Assembly: GCF_026153295.1 (NCBI RefSeq)
Contig: NZ_CP110615.1
Coordinates: 2,604,001 to 2,668,000, forward strand
Direction of reading: 5' to 3'
DNA from: Rhodococcus antarcticus
GTDB taxonomy: Bacteria > Actinomycetota > Actinomycetes > Mycobacteriales > Mycobacteriaceae
Length of the DNA: 64,000 bases
The number at the start of each line of letters is the position of its first letter. Within the stretch, counting starts at the first letter, position 1. The notes beneath the pieces are model-generated. The model saw nothing but the letters and a program-made list of their open reading frames with translations, was not told the origin of the DNA and made no database searches. Positions 51,013-60,896 of the stretch are shown one piece after another. A program made the translations under genes and the position numbers.

Positions 51013-51870
51013 TCAGCCGGGCCAGTGGGTGGACCACTCCACGCCCGTGAGCCGGGACGGGTCCAGCCCGGCGCCCCGGGCCGACTGCTCGGCCACCCGG
51101 ACGTCGGCCGCGAAGGCCAGGGCCGCCTCGCGCAACGTGTCCTCGGCGTCCCCGTCGAGGCCCCGCAGCGGTCCCGGCACGAGCTCGTCCGGCAGGCCTG
51201 CCCTGCCCGCACGGGAGACGAGCTTCGCGGCCAGCGCCAGGGCCGGCTGCGCCAGGGCCACCCCGTCGACCGCCGAGGCCCGCTTCTTCTCCACCGCCTT
51301 GAGCTCGTCCCACCGCAGCTCCTGCGCGACCGCGCCCGCCACCACCTCGGACCCGGCGAACACGTGCGGGTGGCGGTGCACCAGCTTCGCCACGAGCCCG
51401 GTGGCCACGTCGTCGACCGTGAAGTCCTCGGCGACGCGCGCGTGGAACAGCACCTGGAGCAGCACGTCACCCAGCTCCTCCACGACGTCCTCGCGCACCC
51501 CCGAGGCGAGTGCGTCCAGCAGCTCGTAGCACTCCTCCACGAGGTAGCGGCGCAGGCTCTCGTGGGTCTGCTCCGCGTCCCACGGGCAGCCGCCGGGCGA
51601 GCGGAGCCGGTCCATCACCGCCACGGCGTCGAGCAGGGCGATCCCGGGGGGCGGGGACGCCGCCACCACGTCCTCACCGGCCGCGGTGCGGCGCAGCACC
51701 TCCGGGTGCGCGGCGTCCGAGCTCACCAGCACCCCACCGGTGGCCACCACCTCCAGGCCCAGTCCCTCCACCGCCACGTCCGCCGTGACCTGCACCGGCC
51801 CTCTCAGCAGCGCCAGCGCCGCCACCGGCACCACCCCGGGCCAGCGCGGGTCGAGCAGCACAACCGTCAC
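51013..51870 (-). CDS. mazG: MazG nucleoside triphosphate pyrophosphohydrolase
   Basis: House-cleaning enzyme that hydrolyses (d)NTPs to monophosphates; in mycobacteria it removes oxidised dCTP and counters oxidative mutagenesis. The 285 residues carry an N-terminal extension (about 1-85) as in mycobacterial MazG, then the catalytic MazG domain: CPWDAEQTHESLRRYLVEECYELLDAL with the EExxE magnesium site, and DVVEELGDVLLQVLFHA. The terminal WSTHWPG is a short tail. It follows the SurA-like gene by 7 nt and mfd further upstream, forming an mfd-surA-mazG operon. Confidence 0.92.
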   Translation of the reverse strand: MTVVLLDPRWPGVVPVAALALLRGPVQVTADVAVEGLGLEVVATGGVLVSSDAAHPEVLRRTAAGEDVVAASPPPGIALLDAVAVMDRLRSPGGCPWDAEQTHESLRRYLVEECYELLDALASGVREDVVEELGDVLLQVLFHARVAEDFTVDDVATGLVAKLVHRHPHVFAGSEVVAGAVAQELRWDELKAVEKKRASAVDGVALAQPALALAAKLVSRAGRAGLPDELVPGPLRGLDGDAEDTLREAALAFAADVRVAEQSARGAGLDPSRLTGVEWSTHWPG

Positions 51871-51877
51871 CGGCGGC

Positions 51878-52867
51878 TCAGCCCGCGGGGGCGACGACCA
51901 CCGAGGCGGTGACGTCGGTGTCCCCGATGACCCGCCCGGCGGTGGGGTCCCACACGCCGTAGCGCGGGTTGATGGTGATCTGCGGGGCACCGGCCAGCTC
52001 GGGCAGCAGGGTGAGCCCCAGGCTGAGCGTCTGACCGATCGAGGCCTGGGCTGCGGACACGGCGCCGGACGTGGTGGGTGCCGCCGCGTCGGTGGACCGG
52101 GAGACGATGCGGGCGGCGTACCACTGCGGGGCCTTCGACTGCTGGCTGCTGAGCTCGAAGGCCACCGCGCCGCCCTGCGCGGTCCCGAACACCGGGGTGG
52201 CCGCCAGGGTGGCCGCCTCGCCCGGGGTGAGCGCGAGGTCCCGCTGGCCCTGCTGACCGGCGGAGACGGCCTTGGCCACCACACCCGTGGCCGCCTCGTC
52301 TCCGGTCGCCATCTGCTCGGCCTTGGCCTGGGCGTCGGCGCGGTCGGTGGCCTGCACCAGGTCGACGGTGACGGCCAGGCTGTCCCACGCCTGCTTGCCC
52401 AGCTGCGCGAGCACGAGCTGGTCGTGGACCAGGGAGCCCAGCGTGTCCGGGGTCAGGTAGGCCTGCGCGGGCTGGGTCAGCAGCGTCGGGGCGTCGAGCC
52501 CAGCGAGCTGGGAGGACACCGCACCCTCGTCGACCTGGAAGCCGGTGCGGGCCACCGCGGTGTCCACCAGGCGGTGGAGCACGTCCTGGCTGAGCACCTG
52601 CTGGGTGATGGCGGGAACCTGGGTGCGGACGTCGGTGGTCGTCGGGGTGGCCGCAGCGGTGCCGGAGGCGGCCGTCGGGGCCGCGCCGTCACCGGAGCGG
52701 TAGGCCAGGACGTCGTCGACCTGCCCCTGCAGCTCGTCGACCGTGACGCGCGCGTCACCGACGTACGCGGCCGTGCCGGGCTGGGTGTCACCGCAGGCGG
52801 CGGTGAGCAGGGCCACCGCGGCCACCAGGGCGCCGGCACGGACTCGTCGGGCTGCACGGTGTCTCAC
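51878..52867 (-). CDS. SurA N-terminal-like secreted lipoprotein (putative foldase)
   Basis: A 329-residue lipoprotein with signal peptide and lipobox TAAC (cysteine at about 25), then a helical region resembling the SurA chaperone N-domain (YVGDARVTVDELQGQVDDVLAY, VLSQDVLHRLVDTAVARTGFQVDEGAV). A parvulin-type isomerase domain is not clearly complete. Its position between mfd and mazG is known in several actinobacteria. It may help fold secreted proteins; no client is known. It begins 3 nt after the mfd stop. The C-terminal INPRYGVWDP block is the recognisable end of SurA-like proteins. Confidence 0.82.
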   Translation of the reverse strand: MRHRAARRVRAGALVAAVALLTAACGDTQPGTAAYVGDARVTVDELQGQVDDVLAYRSGDGAAPTAASGTAAATPTTTDVRTQVPAITQQVLSQDVLHRLVDTAVARTGFQVDEGAVSSQLAGLDAPTLLTQPAQAYLTPDTLGSLVHDQLVLAQLGKQAWDSLAVTVDLVQATDRADAQAKAEQMATGDEAATGVVAKAVSAGQQGQRDLALTPGEAATLAATPVFGTAQGGAVAFELSSQQSKAPQWYAARIVSRSTDAAAPTTSGAVSAAQASIGQTLSLGLTLLPELAGAPQITINPRYGVWDPTAGRVIGDTDVTASVVVAPAG

Positions 52868-52870
52868 GTC

Positions 52871-55800
52871 TCACACCTTCTCATGCACCCGCGCGGTCAC
52901 GGCGGAGACGTCCACGCTGCCCTTCGGCGTACCGGCGAGCTGGAGCAGCAGGTCGGCGACGAACTGCAGCAGGTCCACGTCACGCAGCCGGCCGGAACCG
53001 ATGCCTCCGCCGCCCGCCCGCGGCAGCGGCAGCGCCACCACCTTGGACGTCGGTTTCCACTGCGCACCCGGGTGCAGCCGCTTGAGCCGCAGCTGCTGGG
53101 AGTCGAGCAGGTCCAGCGGGCCGACCTTGAGCTGCGTGCCCGCGGTGGTGACCTCGGTGACCCCGTGCTCCCGGCACAGCAGCCGCAGCCGGGCCACGGC
53201 CATGAGGTTGTCCACCGGCTCGGGCGGCGCTCCGTAGCGGTCGACCAGCTCGGCGAGGACCGCGGAGAGTCCCTCGACGTCCGTCGCGGCCGCGGTCTTG
53301 CGGTAGGCCTCCAGCCGCAGCCGGTCGCTGGTGACGTAGTCGGGGGGGATGTGCGCGTCCACCGGCAGGTCCACCCGCACCTCCTTGACCTCCTCCTGCA
53401 GCGGCACGCCCCGGCCGTCGGCGATGGCCCGGAACGCCTCCACCGCCTCGCCGACCAGACGGATGTAGAGGTCGAAGCCGACCCCGGCCACGTGACCGGA
53501 CTGCTCGGCGCCGAGCACGTTGCCCGCGCCCCGGATCTCCAGGTCCTTCATGGCCACGGCCATGCCGGCGCCCAGGTCGGAGTTCGCCGCGATGGTGGAG
53601 AGCCGGTCGTAGGCGGTCTCGGTGAGCGGCTTCTCCGGCGGGTAGAGGAAGTAGGCGTAGCCGCGCTCCCGGCTGCGCCCGACGCGCCCGCGCAGCTGGT
53701 GGAGCTGGCTCAGGCCCAGGGAGTCCGCCCGCTCGATGAGCAGCGTGTTGGCGTTGGAGATGTCCAGGCCGGTCTCGATGATCGTGGTGCACACGAGCAC
53801 GTCGAACTCGCGCTCCCAGAAGCCCTGCACCGTCTTCTCCAGCAGCTCCTCGTGCATCTGCCCGTGGGCCACGGCCACCCGCGCCTCGGGCACGAGCTCG
53901 CGGATCTTGGCCGCGGCCCGGTCGATGCTGGAGACCCGGTTGTGCACGTAGAACACCTGGCCGTCGCGCAACAGCTCGCGGCGCAGGGCCGCAGCCACCT
54001 GCTTGTCGTCGTAGGCGCCGACGTAGGTCAGGATCGGGTGGCGCTCCTCGGGCGGGGTGAGGATCGTCGACATCTCCCGGATGCCCGCCAGGCTCATCTC
54101 CAGCGTCCGCGGGATGGGGGTGGCGCTCATGGTGAGCACGTCCACCGCGGTGCGCATCGCCTTGATGTGCTCCTTGTGCTCCACGCCGAAGCGCTGCTCC
54201 TCGTCCACCACCACCAGGCCGAGGTCCTTCCAGCGCACGCCGGTCTGCAGCAGGCGGTGGGTGCCGATGACGATGTCGACGGTGCCGTCGGCCAGGCCCT
54301 CCATGACGCCGGCGACCTCCGACGGGTCGGTGAAGCGGCTCAGGCCCTTGATGACGACGGGGAAGCCGGACATGCGCTCGGTGAAGGTCTGCAGGTGCTG
54401 CTGGCTCAGCAGCGTCGTCGGCGCGAGCACCGCCACCTGCTTGCCGTCCTGCACGGCCTTGAACGCCGCGCGCACCGCGATCTCGGTCTTGCCGTAGCCC
54501 ACGTCGCCGCAGATCACGCGGTCCATCGGGACGGCCTTCTCCATGTCGGCCTTGACGTCGTTGATGGCGGTGAGCTGGTCGACGGTCTCGGTGAACGGGA
54601 ACGCGTCCTCGAGCTCGCGCTGCCAGGGGCTGTCCGGGGCGAAGGCGTGCCCGGGGGCGGCCTGGCGCGCCGCGTAGAGCTGCACGAGCTCCCCGGCGAT
54701 CTCGCGAACGGCCTTGCGCGCCTTGCGCTTGGTGTTCTGCCAGTCCGATCCCCCGAGCTTGCTCAGCGAGGGCATCTCGCCGCCGACGTAGCGGGAGAGC
54801 TGGTCCAGGCTCTCCATGGGCACGAACAGCCGGTCACCGGGGTGGCCGCGCTTGCCGGCCGCGTACTCGATGACGAGGTACTCCCGCCGGGCCCCGCCCA
54901 CGGTGCGCTCGACCATCTCCACGAACTTGCCGATGCCGTGCTGGTCGTGGACCACCATGTCCCCGGCGGTCAGGGCCAGCGGGTCCACCTGGTTGCGGCG
55001 CTTGGCGGGCAGCCGGCGACCGTCGGCCGTGGACGCCGCGCGGTTGCCGGTCAGGTCGGTCTCGGTGATGACCACGAGGCGTGCGCCGGGTGCCACGAGC
55101 CCGTCGACGAGGCAGCCCTGCAGCACGGTGACGCGGCCGGCGGCCGGACGCGCCCCGGGCTCGCCGTGCACCGCGGGCACCTCGGCCTCGGCCATCCGCT
55201 CCAGCACCCGGGTGGCGGTGCCGGCGCCGGCCACGACGACCACGGCGGTGCCTCCGCCCGCGGCATGGGCGCGCAGGGACGCGAAGGTCGCGGCCACCTC
55301 GTCCTCGGCGCCCCGGGCGGAGGTGACGGCGGTGAGGTCGAGGCTGAGCACACCCTCCTCGCGCCCGCGGCCGGAGACCAGCGGGCTCAGCGACCACCAC
55401 GGGACACCCGCGGCCTCGGTGGCGCTGCGCACCTGGCTCAGGCTCCGGTAGGCCGAGGCCCCGAGGTTCAGTCCCTTCGGGTCCAGCGGGGCCGCCCCGC
55501 CCACCGACGCGGCCGTCCAGCTCGCCTCCAGGAACTCCTGGCCGGTGCGCACCAGGTCGGTGGCGCGGGTGCGCACCTTCTCCGGGTCGCAGACCAGCAC
55601 GTGCGCGCCGGCGGGCAGCACCTCGGAGAGCAGCTGCAGCTCCCCGCCCCGCAGCACGGGCAGCAGGGCCTCCATGCCCTCCACGGGGATGCCCGAGGCG
55701 AGCTTGTCCAGCATCTCCACCAGTGCGGCGTCCTCGCGGTGCGCCTCGGCCAGGGTGGCGGCCTTCTCCCGCACGTCGGCGGTGAGCAGCAGCTCGCGAC

Positions 55801-56497
55801 AGCCGGGTGCGATGAGCTCGTCGGTGCTGAGCTCGGCGATGGAGCGCTGGTCGCCCACCGAGAACGGTCGCAGCTCGCTGACCTCGTCGCCCCACAGCTC
55901 CACCCGCACGGGGTGGTCGGCCGTCGGGGGGAAGACGTCGAGGATGCCGCCGCGGACCGCGAACTCCCCGCGCTTGCCCACCATGTCCACGCGCGCGTAG
56001 GCCAGCTCCACGAGCCGCTCGACGAGCTCGTCCAGCGGCTGCTCGGTGCCCACGCGCAGCCGCACGGGCTCGACGTCGCCCAGGCCCGGGGCCATCGGCT
56101 GCACCAGGGAGCGGACGGTGGTGACGACGACGCGCAGCTCGCCCTGCAGGTCGGGGTGGGCCAGGCGGCGCAGCACCTCCAGCCGGCGCCCGACCGTGTC
56201 CGCCCGGGGGCTGAGCCGCTCGTGGGGCAGCGTCTCCCAGGACGGGAAGACCGCCACCCGGTCCGCGCCGAGCATCTCCGCGGCAGCCGCCCCCAGGTCG
56301 TCGGCCTCCCGGCCGGTGGCGGTGACGACCAGGACCGGGGCCGTGGCGGCGAGGGCGGCCACGACGAAGGGACGCGAGGACGTCGGGCCCTCGATCTCCA
56401 GGTGGGCGGCACCGGCGGCCTCGACCACGGCCTGCAGGGCGGGATCTGCGACGGCCGCGAGGAGGAGGCCGGCGAGGGCAGGAGCGGGGGTGGTCAC
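52871..56497 (-). CDS. mfd: Transcription-repair coupling factor
   Basis: ATP-dependent translocase that removes RNA polymerase stalled at DNA lesions and recruits UvrA. The 1208 residues show the UvrB-like N-terminal module (about 20-350), the RNA-polymerase-interacting CarD-like domain (about 510-570, [21 protein letters not shown]), helicase motifs [40 protein letters not shown] and [12 protein letters not shown], the TRG region, and the C-terminal UvrA-blocking domain. The GTG start has GGAG 7 nt upstream. It heads the operon with the SurA-like gene and mazG. Confidence 0.96.
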   Translation of the reverse strand: MTTPAPALAGLLLAAVADPALQAVVEAAGAAHLEIEGPTSSRPFVVAALAATAPVLVVTATGREADDLGAAAAEMLGADRVAVFPSWETLPHERLSPRADTVGRRLEVLRRLAHPDLQGELRVVVTTVRSLVQPMAPGLGDVEPVRLRVGTEQPLDELVERLVELAYARVDMVGKRGEFAVRGGILDVFPPTADHPVRVELWGDEVSELRPFSVGDQRSIAELSTDELIAPGCRELLLTADVREKAATLAEAHREDAALVEMLDKLASGIPVEGMEALLPVLRGGELQLLSEVLPAGAHVLVCDPEKVRTRATDLVRTGQEFLEASWTAASVGGAAPLDPKGLNLGASAYRSLSQVRSATEAAGVPWWSLSPLVSGRGREEGVLSLDLTAVTSARGAEDEVAATFASLRAHAAGGGTAVVVVAGAGTATRVLERMAEAEVPAVHGEPGARPAAGRVTVLQGCLVDGLVAPGARLVVITETDLTGNRAASTADGRRLPAKRRNQVDPLALTAGDMVVHDQHGIGKFVEMVERTVGGARREYLVIEYAAGKRGHPGDRLFVPMESLDQLSRYVGGEMPSLSKLGGSDWQNTKRKARKAVREIAGELVQLYAARQAAPGHAFAPDSPWQRELEDAFPFTETVDQLTAINDVKADMEKAVPMDRVICGDVGYGKTEIAVRAAFKAVQDGKQVAVLAPTTLLSQQHLQTFTERMSGFPVVIKGLSRFTDPSEVAGVMEGLADGTVDIVIGTHRLLQTGVRWKDLGLVVVDEEQRFGVEHKEHIKAMRTAVDVLTMSATPIPRTLEMSLAGIREMSTILTPPEERHPILTYVGAYDDKQVAAALRRELLRDGQVFYVHNRVSSIDRAAAKIRELVPEARVAVAHGQMHEELLEKTVQGFWEREFDVLVCTTIIETGLDISNANTLLIERADSLGLSQLHQLRGRVGRSRERGYAYFLYPPEKPLTETAYDRLSTIAANSDLGAGMAVAMKDLEIRGAGNVLGAEQSGHVAGVGFDLYIRLVGEAVEAFRAIADGRGVPLQEEVKEVRVDLPVDAHIPPDYVTSDRLRLEAYRKTAAATDVEGLSAVLAELVDRYGAPPEPVDNLMAVARLRLLCREHGVTEVTTAGTQLKVGPLDLLDSQQLRLKRLHPGAQWKPTSKVVALPLPRAGGGGIGSGRLRDVDLLQFVADLLLQLAGTPKGSVDVSAVTARVHEKV

Positions 56498-56637
56498 GAG
56501 GGGCTCCAGACAGGGGTGAGCGGGCACGCAGACAGACCGCTGCCCGGGACAACGGGTGCGGCCGTGGGCGTCATCCTAGGTCGGGCTCCCGACGCTCGCG
56601 CGGGCGTGCGGGCCCACCCGAGGAGCGAGGAGGACCC

Positions 56638-56935
56638 GTGGGCGTCCGGTCCCGCACCGTGCCCCTGGCCGTGGCCGTGGTGGTGCTGCTCACCGGGCTG
56701 GGCGTGCACGCCCTCGCCGTGCCCGGCGCCGACAAGCTCGGCGACGGGCTCTACGCCGCGCTCGTGGTGGCGCTGGTGTGGCTGCCGCGGCCCCCTCCGC
56801 GCCGGCGTGGGTCTCGCCGGCATGGGCCTCGCTTGGTGCTGGGGCGTGGAGCTGCTGCAGCCGCTGGACCTGCTCGACCCCCACGCCGTGGGGGTCGCGG
56901 TCACGGTCACCGCCGTGGTGGCCGCGCGCCGGTGA
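56638..56935 (+). pseudogene. Frameshifted DUF2809-like small membrane protein
   Basis: From GTG 56638, with AGGAGGA 5 nt upstream, frame 1 encodes a membrane-type start (TVPLAVAVVVLLTGLGVHAL, LGDGLYAALVVALVWLP). Homology then continues in the next frame (RAGVGLAGMGLAWCWGVELLQPLDLL) to a stop at 56935. Together they look like a DUF2809 protein with its VELLQ motif. The shift falls at or near a five-C run (56791-56795), a typical place for a real indel or a sequencing error. The joined protein would be about 98 residues with three or four helices. Function unknown. Confidence 0.55.
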
Positions 56936-56988
56936 GCGAGGTCCGGTGGACCCTCCCGAATCGGACGGTGGTCCCACACCGGACGAGG

Positions 56989-56994
56989 CATGCT
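56989..56994 (+). promoter_or_regulatory. Predicted -10 hexamer, leaderless sugar dehydrogenase mRNA
   Basis: CATGCT, 6 nt before the ATG at 57001, with no ribosome binding site. Inferred from spacing. Confidence 0.35.
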
Positions 56995-57000
56995 CGGTCG

Positions 57001-58197
57001 ATGCGACGAGCACGACGAGCCACTCCCCTGCTGGCCGCGGCCCTGGCCCTGGCCGCGTGCAGCAGCAGCCCGTCCGCCCGGGGTGCCAGCGACGTCCCCA
57101 CCGTCAGCGCGGCCACCTCGGGCGCCACCTCCGGCACCGCGGCCCCCGCGCTGGACGTGCAGACGGTGGTCGGCGGCCTGCAGAACCCGTGGGACCTCGG
57201 CTTCCTCCCCGACGGCGGCGTGCTCGTGACGGAGCGCCCCGGCCGGGTGCAGCTGCTCCGCGACGGAGCGGCCACCCAGGTGTCGATGGACCTCGGCGAC
57301 GTCTTCGCCCGGGGCGAGAGCGGGCTGATGGGCCTGCTGGTGCACCCCGACTTCGCGACCACCCGCCAGTTCTCCACCTGCCAGTCGCACACCGAGGGTG
57401 GGCAGCCGGTGGACGTGCGGGTGGTCACCTGGACCCTCGCGGCCGACGGGACCACGGCCACCGGCCCCACCCCGCTGCTCACCGGGCTGCCGCTGAACCC
57501 CTCCGGGCGGCACTCCGGCTGCCGCATCGGCCTGGACCCCGCCGGCAACCTCATGGTGTCCACCGGCGACACCGCGGACCCCTCGGCGCCCCAGGACCTC
57601 AGCAGCCTGGGCGGCAAGACGCTGCGCGCGGACCTCGCCACGGGCGCACCCCTGCCCGGCGCCCCGTTCCCGCAGTCGCCGTACGTCTGGAGCTACGGCC
57701 ACCGCAACCTGCAGGGCATCGCCGTGCGGCCGGGCACCGACCAGGTGTTCACCGCCGAGCACGGCCCCGACGTGGACGACGAGGTGAACCTCGACGTCGC
57801 CGGGGGCAACTACGGCTGGGACCCGGGCCAGGGCGGCACCGTCACCAGCTACGACGAGAGCGTTCCGATGACCGACACCACGCGCTTCCCCGACGCCGTG
57901 CCCGCGGTGTGGAGCTCGGGCGACCCCACGGTGGCGGTGTCCGGCGCGGGCTTCGTCAGCGGTCCGCAGTGGGGTGCGCTGGACGGGTCCTTCGTGGTGG
58001 CCGCGCTCAAGGGCCAGCAGCTCCTCGCGATGCAGCTCGACACGGCCGGGGCGCTGACCGGCGTGGTGGTGCCCCCCGAGCTCGACGGCACCCACGGGCG
58101 GCTGCGCTCGGTGCACCAGGGGCCGGACGGCGCGCTGTGGCTCACCACGGACAACGGTGACGACGACGCCGTGCTGCGGGTGGTTCCGCGGACCTGA
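57001..58197 (+). CDS. PQQ-dependent sugar dehydrogenase-like lipoprotein (GSDH family)
   Basis: A 398-residue secreted lipoprotein: signal peptide with lipobox ALAAC (C20), Ser/Ala-rich linker, then a six-bladed beta-propeller of the soluble glucose/sorbosone dehydrogenase family. Blocks seen are GLQNPWDLGFLPDGGVLVTERPGRVQLL, ESGLMGLLVHPDFA, NPSGRHSGCRIGLDPAGNLMVSTGD, YVWSYGHRNLQGIAVRPGT and AEHGPDVDDEVN. The catalytic His is expected in the SGRHSG block. Whether PQQ is bound is unproven; many actinobacterial members have no known substrate. It is convergent with the tetR gene. Confidence 0.88.
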   Translation: MRRARRATPLLAAALALAACSSSPSARGASDVPTVSAATSGATSGTAAPALDVQTVVGGLQNPWDLGFLPDGGVLVTERPGRVQLLRDGAATQVSMDLGDVFARGESGLMGLLVHPDFATTRQFSTCQSHTEGGQPVDVRVVTWTLAADGTTATGPTPLLTGLPLNPSGRHSGCRIGLDPAGNLMVSTGDTADPSAPQDLSSLGGKTLRADLATGAPLPGAPFPQSPYVWSYGHRNLQGIAVRPGTDQVFTAEHGPDVDDEVNLDVAGGNYGWDPGQGGTVTSYDESVPMTDTTRFPDAVPAVWSSGDPTVAVSGAGFVSGPQWGALDGSFVVAALKGQQLLAMQLDTAGALTGVVVPPELDGTHGRLRSVHQGPDGALWLTTDNGDDDAVLRVVPRT

Positions 58198-58392
58198 CCC
58201 CGGGCACGGCCACTCGTTGGGCGACGACCGCTGCACGCTCGCCCGGATCACCTGGAACCTGGCCGTGGCGACGGGCCCGGAGCGGGTGAGCCCGGACGCG
58301 CGTGCGGCCGGGACTCCCGTGGTGGGCGCCCCCGGTCGTCGTCACGGCTCGTCGTCCCGCGGGCGCCGGGCGGGGTGGAGGGCCGCCGGCGC

Positions 58393-59034
58393 TCAGCGAC
58401 CGTGGGGTCGCAGCAGGCGCGGGGCGGGGTCGAGGTTCGACAGGCCGTTCCAGCACAGGTTCACCAGGTGTGCGGCCACCTCCTCCTTGGCGGGCTGGCG
58501 CTCGTCGAGCCACCACTGCGCGGTCAGGGCGACCATGCCGACCAGGGACTGGGCGTAGAGGTTGGCGAACAGGCTGTCGAACCCGCGCGCGGTGAACTCC
58601 TCCGCCATGATGTGCTCGACCTGGTTGGCGGCCTCGTTGAGCAGGCTGGAGAACGTGCCCGAGCTGGTGGCCACCGGGGAGTCCCGCACCAGGATCCTGA
58701 ACCCGTCGGTGGAGTCCTCGACGTAGGTGAGCAGCGCGACGGCGACCTGCTCGAGCCGGATGCGCGGGTGCCCGGCCGACAGGGCGGAGGTGATGCGGTG
58801 CAGCAGCTCGTGCATCTCCCGGTCCACGACGACGGCGTAGAGACCCTCCTTGCCGCCGAAGTGCTCGTAGACCGCCGGCTTGCTCACCGCGGCCCGGACC
58901 GCGATCTCCTCGATGGAGGTGGCCTCGAAACCCTTCTCGGCGAACAGCGCCCGGCCGACGTCGATGAGCTGCTCGCGGCGCTGGGTGCCCGTCATCCGGG
59001 TTCGGACGGGCAGGCGGGCAGGTCTCTCGGTCAT
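58393..59034 (-). CDS. TetR-family transcriptional regulator (Rv1019-like)
   Basis: A 213-residue repressor-type regulator. The N-terminal helix-turn-helix domain (about 18-65) contains the TetR signature GRALFAEKGFEATSIEEIAVRAAVSKPAVYEHFGGKEGLYAVV. The C-terminal ligand domain is helical and includes FRILVRDSPVATSSGTFSSLLNEAANQVE. It occupies the slot between mfd and glmU as Rv1019 does. Ligand and targets are unknown; no clear operator is seen in its upstream region. ATG with GGGGGA 5 nt upstream. Confidence 0.9.
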   Translation of the reverse strand: MTERPARLPVRTRMTGTQRREQLIDVGRALFAEKGFEATSIEEIAVRAAVSKPAVYEHFGGKEGLYAVVVDREMHELLHRITSALSAGHPRIRLEQVAVALLTYVEDSTDGFRILVRDSPVATSSGTFSSLLNEAANQVEHIMAEEFTARGFDSLFANLYAQSLVGMVALTAQWWLDERQPAKEEVAAHLVNLCWNGLSNLDPAPRLLRPHGR

Positions 59035-59138
59035 GCAGTCCCCCCTGGAGCCCGGTCGCACCCGAGCCTAGCCACGTCCACGGCGCACCCGCCGGGCACC
59101 CGCCGGGCGCGCGTCGTGGCAGGATCGTCGGCGCGCGA

Positions 59139-59209
59139 TCCGCCGTGGTGTAAGGGCAGCACCTCGGTCTTTGGTTCCGATGGTCCAGGTTCGAATCCTG
59201 GCGGCGGAG
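59139..59209 (+). tRNA. tRNA-Gln (anticodon TTG)
   Basis: Cloverleaf with acceptor TCCGCCG/CGGCGGA, TGGTGTAAGGGCAGCA D arm, anticodon loop CTTTGGT (anticodon UUG), and T arm with GGTTCGAATCC. The anticodon stem has one T-T mismatch next to the loop. The CCA end is not encoded. The last nine bases (GCGGCGGAG) begin a 24-bp tandem repeat that continues downstream. Confidence 0.92.
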
Positions 59210-59282
59210 CGCCACGTGGTCACCGCGGCGGAGCGCCACGTGGTCACCGCGGCGGAGCGCCACGTGGTCACCGCGGCGGAGC
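59201..59282 (+). repeat. 24-bp tandem repeat starting inside tRNA-Gln
   Basis: Three exact 24-bp units (59201-59224, 59225-59248, 59249-59272) and a partial fourth (59273-59282). Each begins with GCGGCGGAG, the 3' end of tRNA-Gln, and contains CCACGTGG. Only the first unit belongs to the functional tRNA. Confidence 0.92.
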
Positions 59283-59330
59283 CCGGCGGCGGAGTGCTGC
59301 GGGTCGGTCGGGTGGCGTCCGCGGGCGCCG

Positions 59331-59336
59331 TAGGAT
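59331..59336 (+). promoter_or_regulatory. Predicted -10 hexamer of the glmU-prs operon
   Basis: TAGGAT, 54 nt upstream of the glmU start, downstream of the tandem repeat. A transcript from here would have a leader of about 40 nt with a GAGGGAGA ribosome binding site. Confidence 0.4.
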
Positions 59337-59384
59337 CACGTACTGCCCCACGCCCAGCCCCACGACGCCGCCCGAGGGAGATGC

Positions 59385-60896
59385 GTGTCCCCGCAGCCAC
59401 CGCCCGGCTCCGCTCCCACCGCCGTCATCGTCCTCGCGGCCGGCGCCGGCACCCGGATGCGCTCGGCCACCCCCAAGGTCCTGCACGGACTGGGCGGGCG
59501 GACGCTGCTGGCCCACGCGCTGCACGCCGCGACCAGCACGGGTGCGCACCACGTCGTCGTCGTCCTCGGTCACGCGCGCACGCTCGTGGCGGCCGAGGTG
59601 GAGAGCTCCGCGGCGGCACTGGGCGTCCGGCTCACCGTGGCCGTCCAGGTGGAGCAGCGCGGTACCGGGGACGCGGTGGCCGCCGGGCTCGCGGCGCTGC
59701 CCGCGGACGCGGTGGGCACGGTGCTGGTGACCTCGGGCGACGTCCCCCTGCTGGGCGCGGCGACCCTGGCCGGCCTGCACGCCGAGCACGCTGCGCGCGG
59801 GTCGGGGGTGACGGTGCTCACCACCGTGCTGACGGACCCCACCGGCTACGGGCGCGTGCTCCGGTCGCCGGACGGCTCGGTGGACGCCATCGTCGAGCAC
59901 GCCGACGCGGACGCCCAGCAGCGGGCTGTCCCGGAGGTCAACTCCGGGGTGTACGCCTTTGACCTGGACGTGCTCCGCGTCGCGCTCGGCCAGCTGGACA
60001 CCGACAACGCGCAGGGCGAGCTCTACCTGCCGGACGTGCTCGGGCTCGCCCGCCGTGCGGGACACGGGGTGGGGGCCCTCGCGGTGGCCGACTCCTGGCT
60101 GGTGGCCGGGGTCAACGACAGGGTGCAGCTCGCCGAGCTCGGGGCCGAGCTCAACCGTCGGGTGCTCGAGCGCTGGATGCGGGCCGGGGTCACCGTGGTC
60201 GACCCGGCCACCACCTGGGTGGACGTGGACGTGGAGCTCGCGCCGGACGTGGAGCTGCTGCCCGGGGTGCAGCTGCACGGGCGCACCACCGTCGCCACCG
60301 GTGCCCGCGTGGGCCCGGACACCACGCTCACCGACGTCCGGGTGGGCGCCGGGGCCGTGGTCGTGCGCACCCACGGTGCCCAGGCCGTGGTCGGGCAGGG
60401 CGCGGTGGTGGGGCCCTTCGCCTACCTGCGGCCGGGCACCGACCTCGCGGCCGACGTCAAGATCGGCACGTTCGTGGAGACCAAGAACGCGCGCATCGGC
60501 GCCGGGTCCAAGGTTCCGCACCTGACCTACGTCGGTGACGCCACCATCGGTGAGCACTCCAACATCGGGGCCTCGAGCGTGTTCGTGAACTACGACGGGG
60601 TGCGCAAGAACCGCACCGAGATCGGTTCCCACGTCCGCACCGGCTCGGACACCATGTTCATCGCCCCCGTCCGCATCGGTGACGGCGCCTACACCGGTGC
60701 CGGGACCGTCGTCCGTCACGACGTCCCCCCGGGTGCGCTGGCCGTCTCCGGCGGTGCCCAGCGCACCATCGAGGGCTGGGTGGCCGCCAAGCGCCCCGGC
60801 ACGCCCGCCGCCGAGGCGGCTGCGGCCGCGCAGGAGTCCGCTCGCCCAGACCTCCCCGACCCCGCTGACGACGAGAAGAACGGTGACGCCCTGTGA
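59385..60896 (+). CDS. glmU: Bifunctional GlcNAc-1-P uridyltransferase / GlcN-1-P acetyltransferase
   Basis: Makes UDP-GlcNAc, the precursor of peptidoglycan and of mycothiol. The 503 residues contain an N-terminal nucleotidyltransferase domain ([11 protein letters not shown] at about 18-28, [29 protein letters not shown]). The C-terminal left-handed beta-helix acetyltransferase domain (from about 265) has [28 protein letters not shown] and [13 protein letters not shown], and a disordered acidic/Ala-rich tail. The GTG start has GAGGGAGA about 3-5 nt upstream. The stop overlaps prs by 4 nt. Confidence 0.96.
   Translation: MSPQPPPGSAPTAVIVLAAGAGTRMRSATPKVLHGLGGRTLLAHALHAATSTGAHHVVVVLGHARTLVAAEVESSAAALGVRLTVAVQVEQRGTGDAVAAGLAALPADAVGTVLVTSGDVPLLGAATLAGLHAEHAARGSGVTVLTTVLTDPTGYGRVLRSPDGSVDAIVEHADADAQQRAVPEVNSGVYAFDLDVLRVALGQLDTDNAQGELYLPDVLGLARRAGHGVGALAVADSWLVAGVNDRVQLAELGAELNRRVLERWMRAGVTVVDPATTWVDVDVELAPDVELLPGVQLHGRTTVATGARVGPDTTLTDVRVGAGAVVVRTHGAQAVVGQGAVVGPFAYLRPGTDLAADVKIGTFVETKNARIGAGSKVPHLTYVGDATIGEHSNIGASSVFVNYDGVRKNRTEIGSHVRTGSDTMFIAPVRIGDGAYTGAGTVVRHDVPPGALAVSGGAQRTIEGWVAAKRPGTPAAEAAAAAQESARPDLPDPADDEKNGDAL

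Noticed and set aside
51686-56935. Very long open frame (over 1700 codons) on the plus strand
   Set aside because: It is antisense to mazG, the SurA-like gene and mfd. It has the biased composition of a shadow frame in high-GC DNA and no family motifs, apart from its last part, which is the second frame of the DUF2809 remnant.
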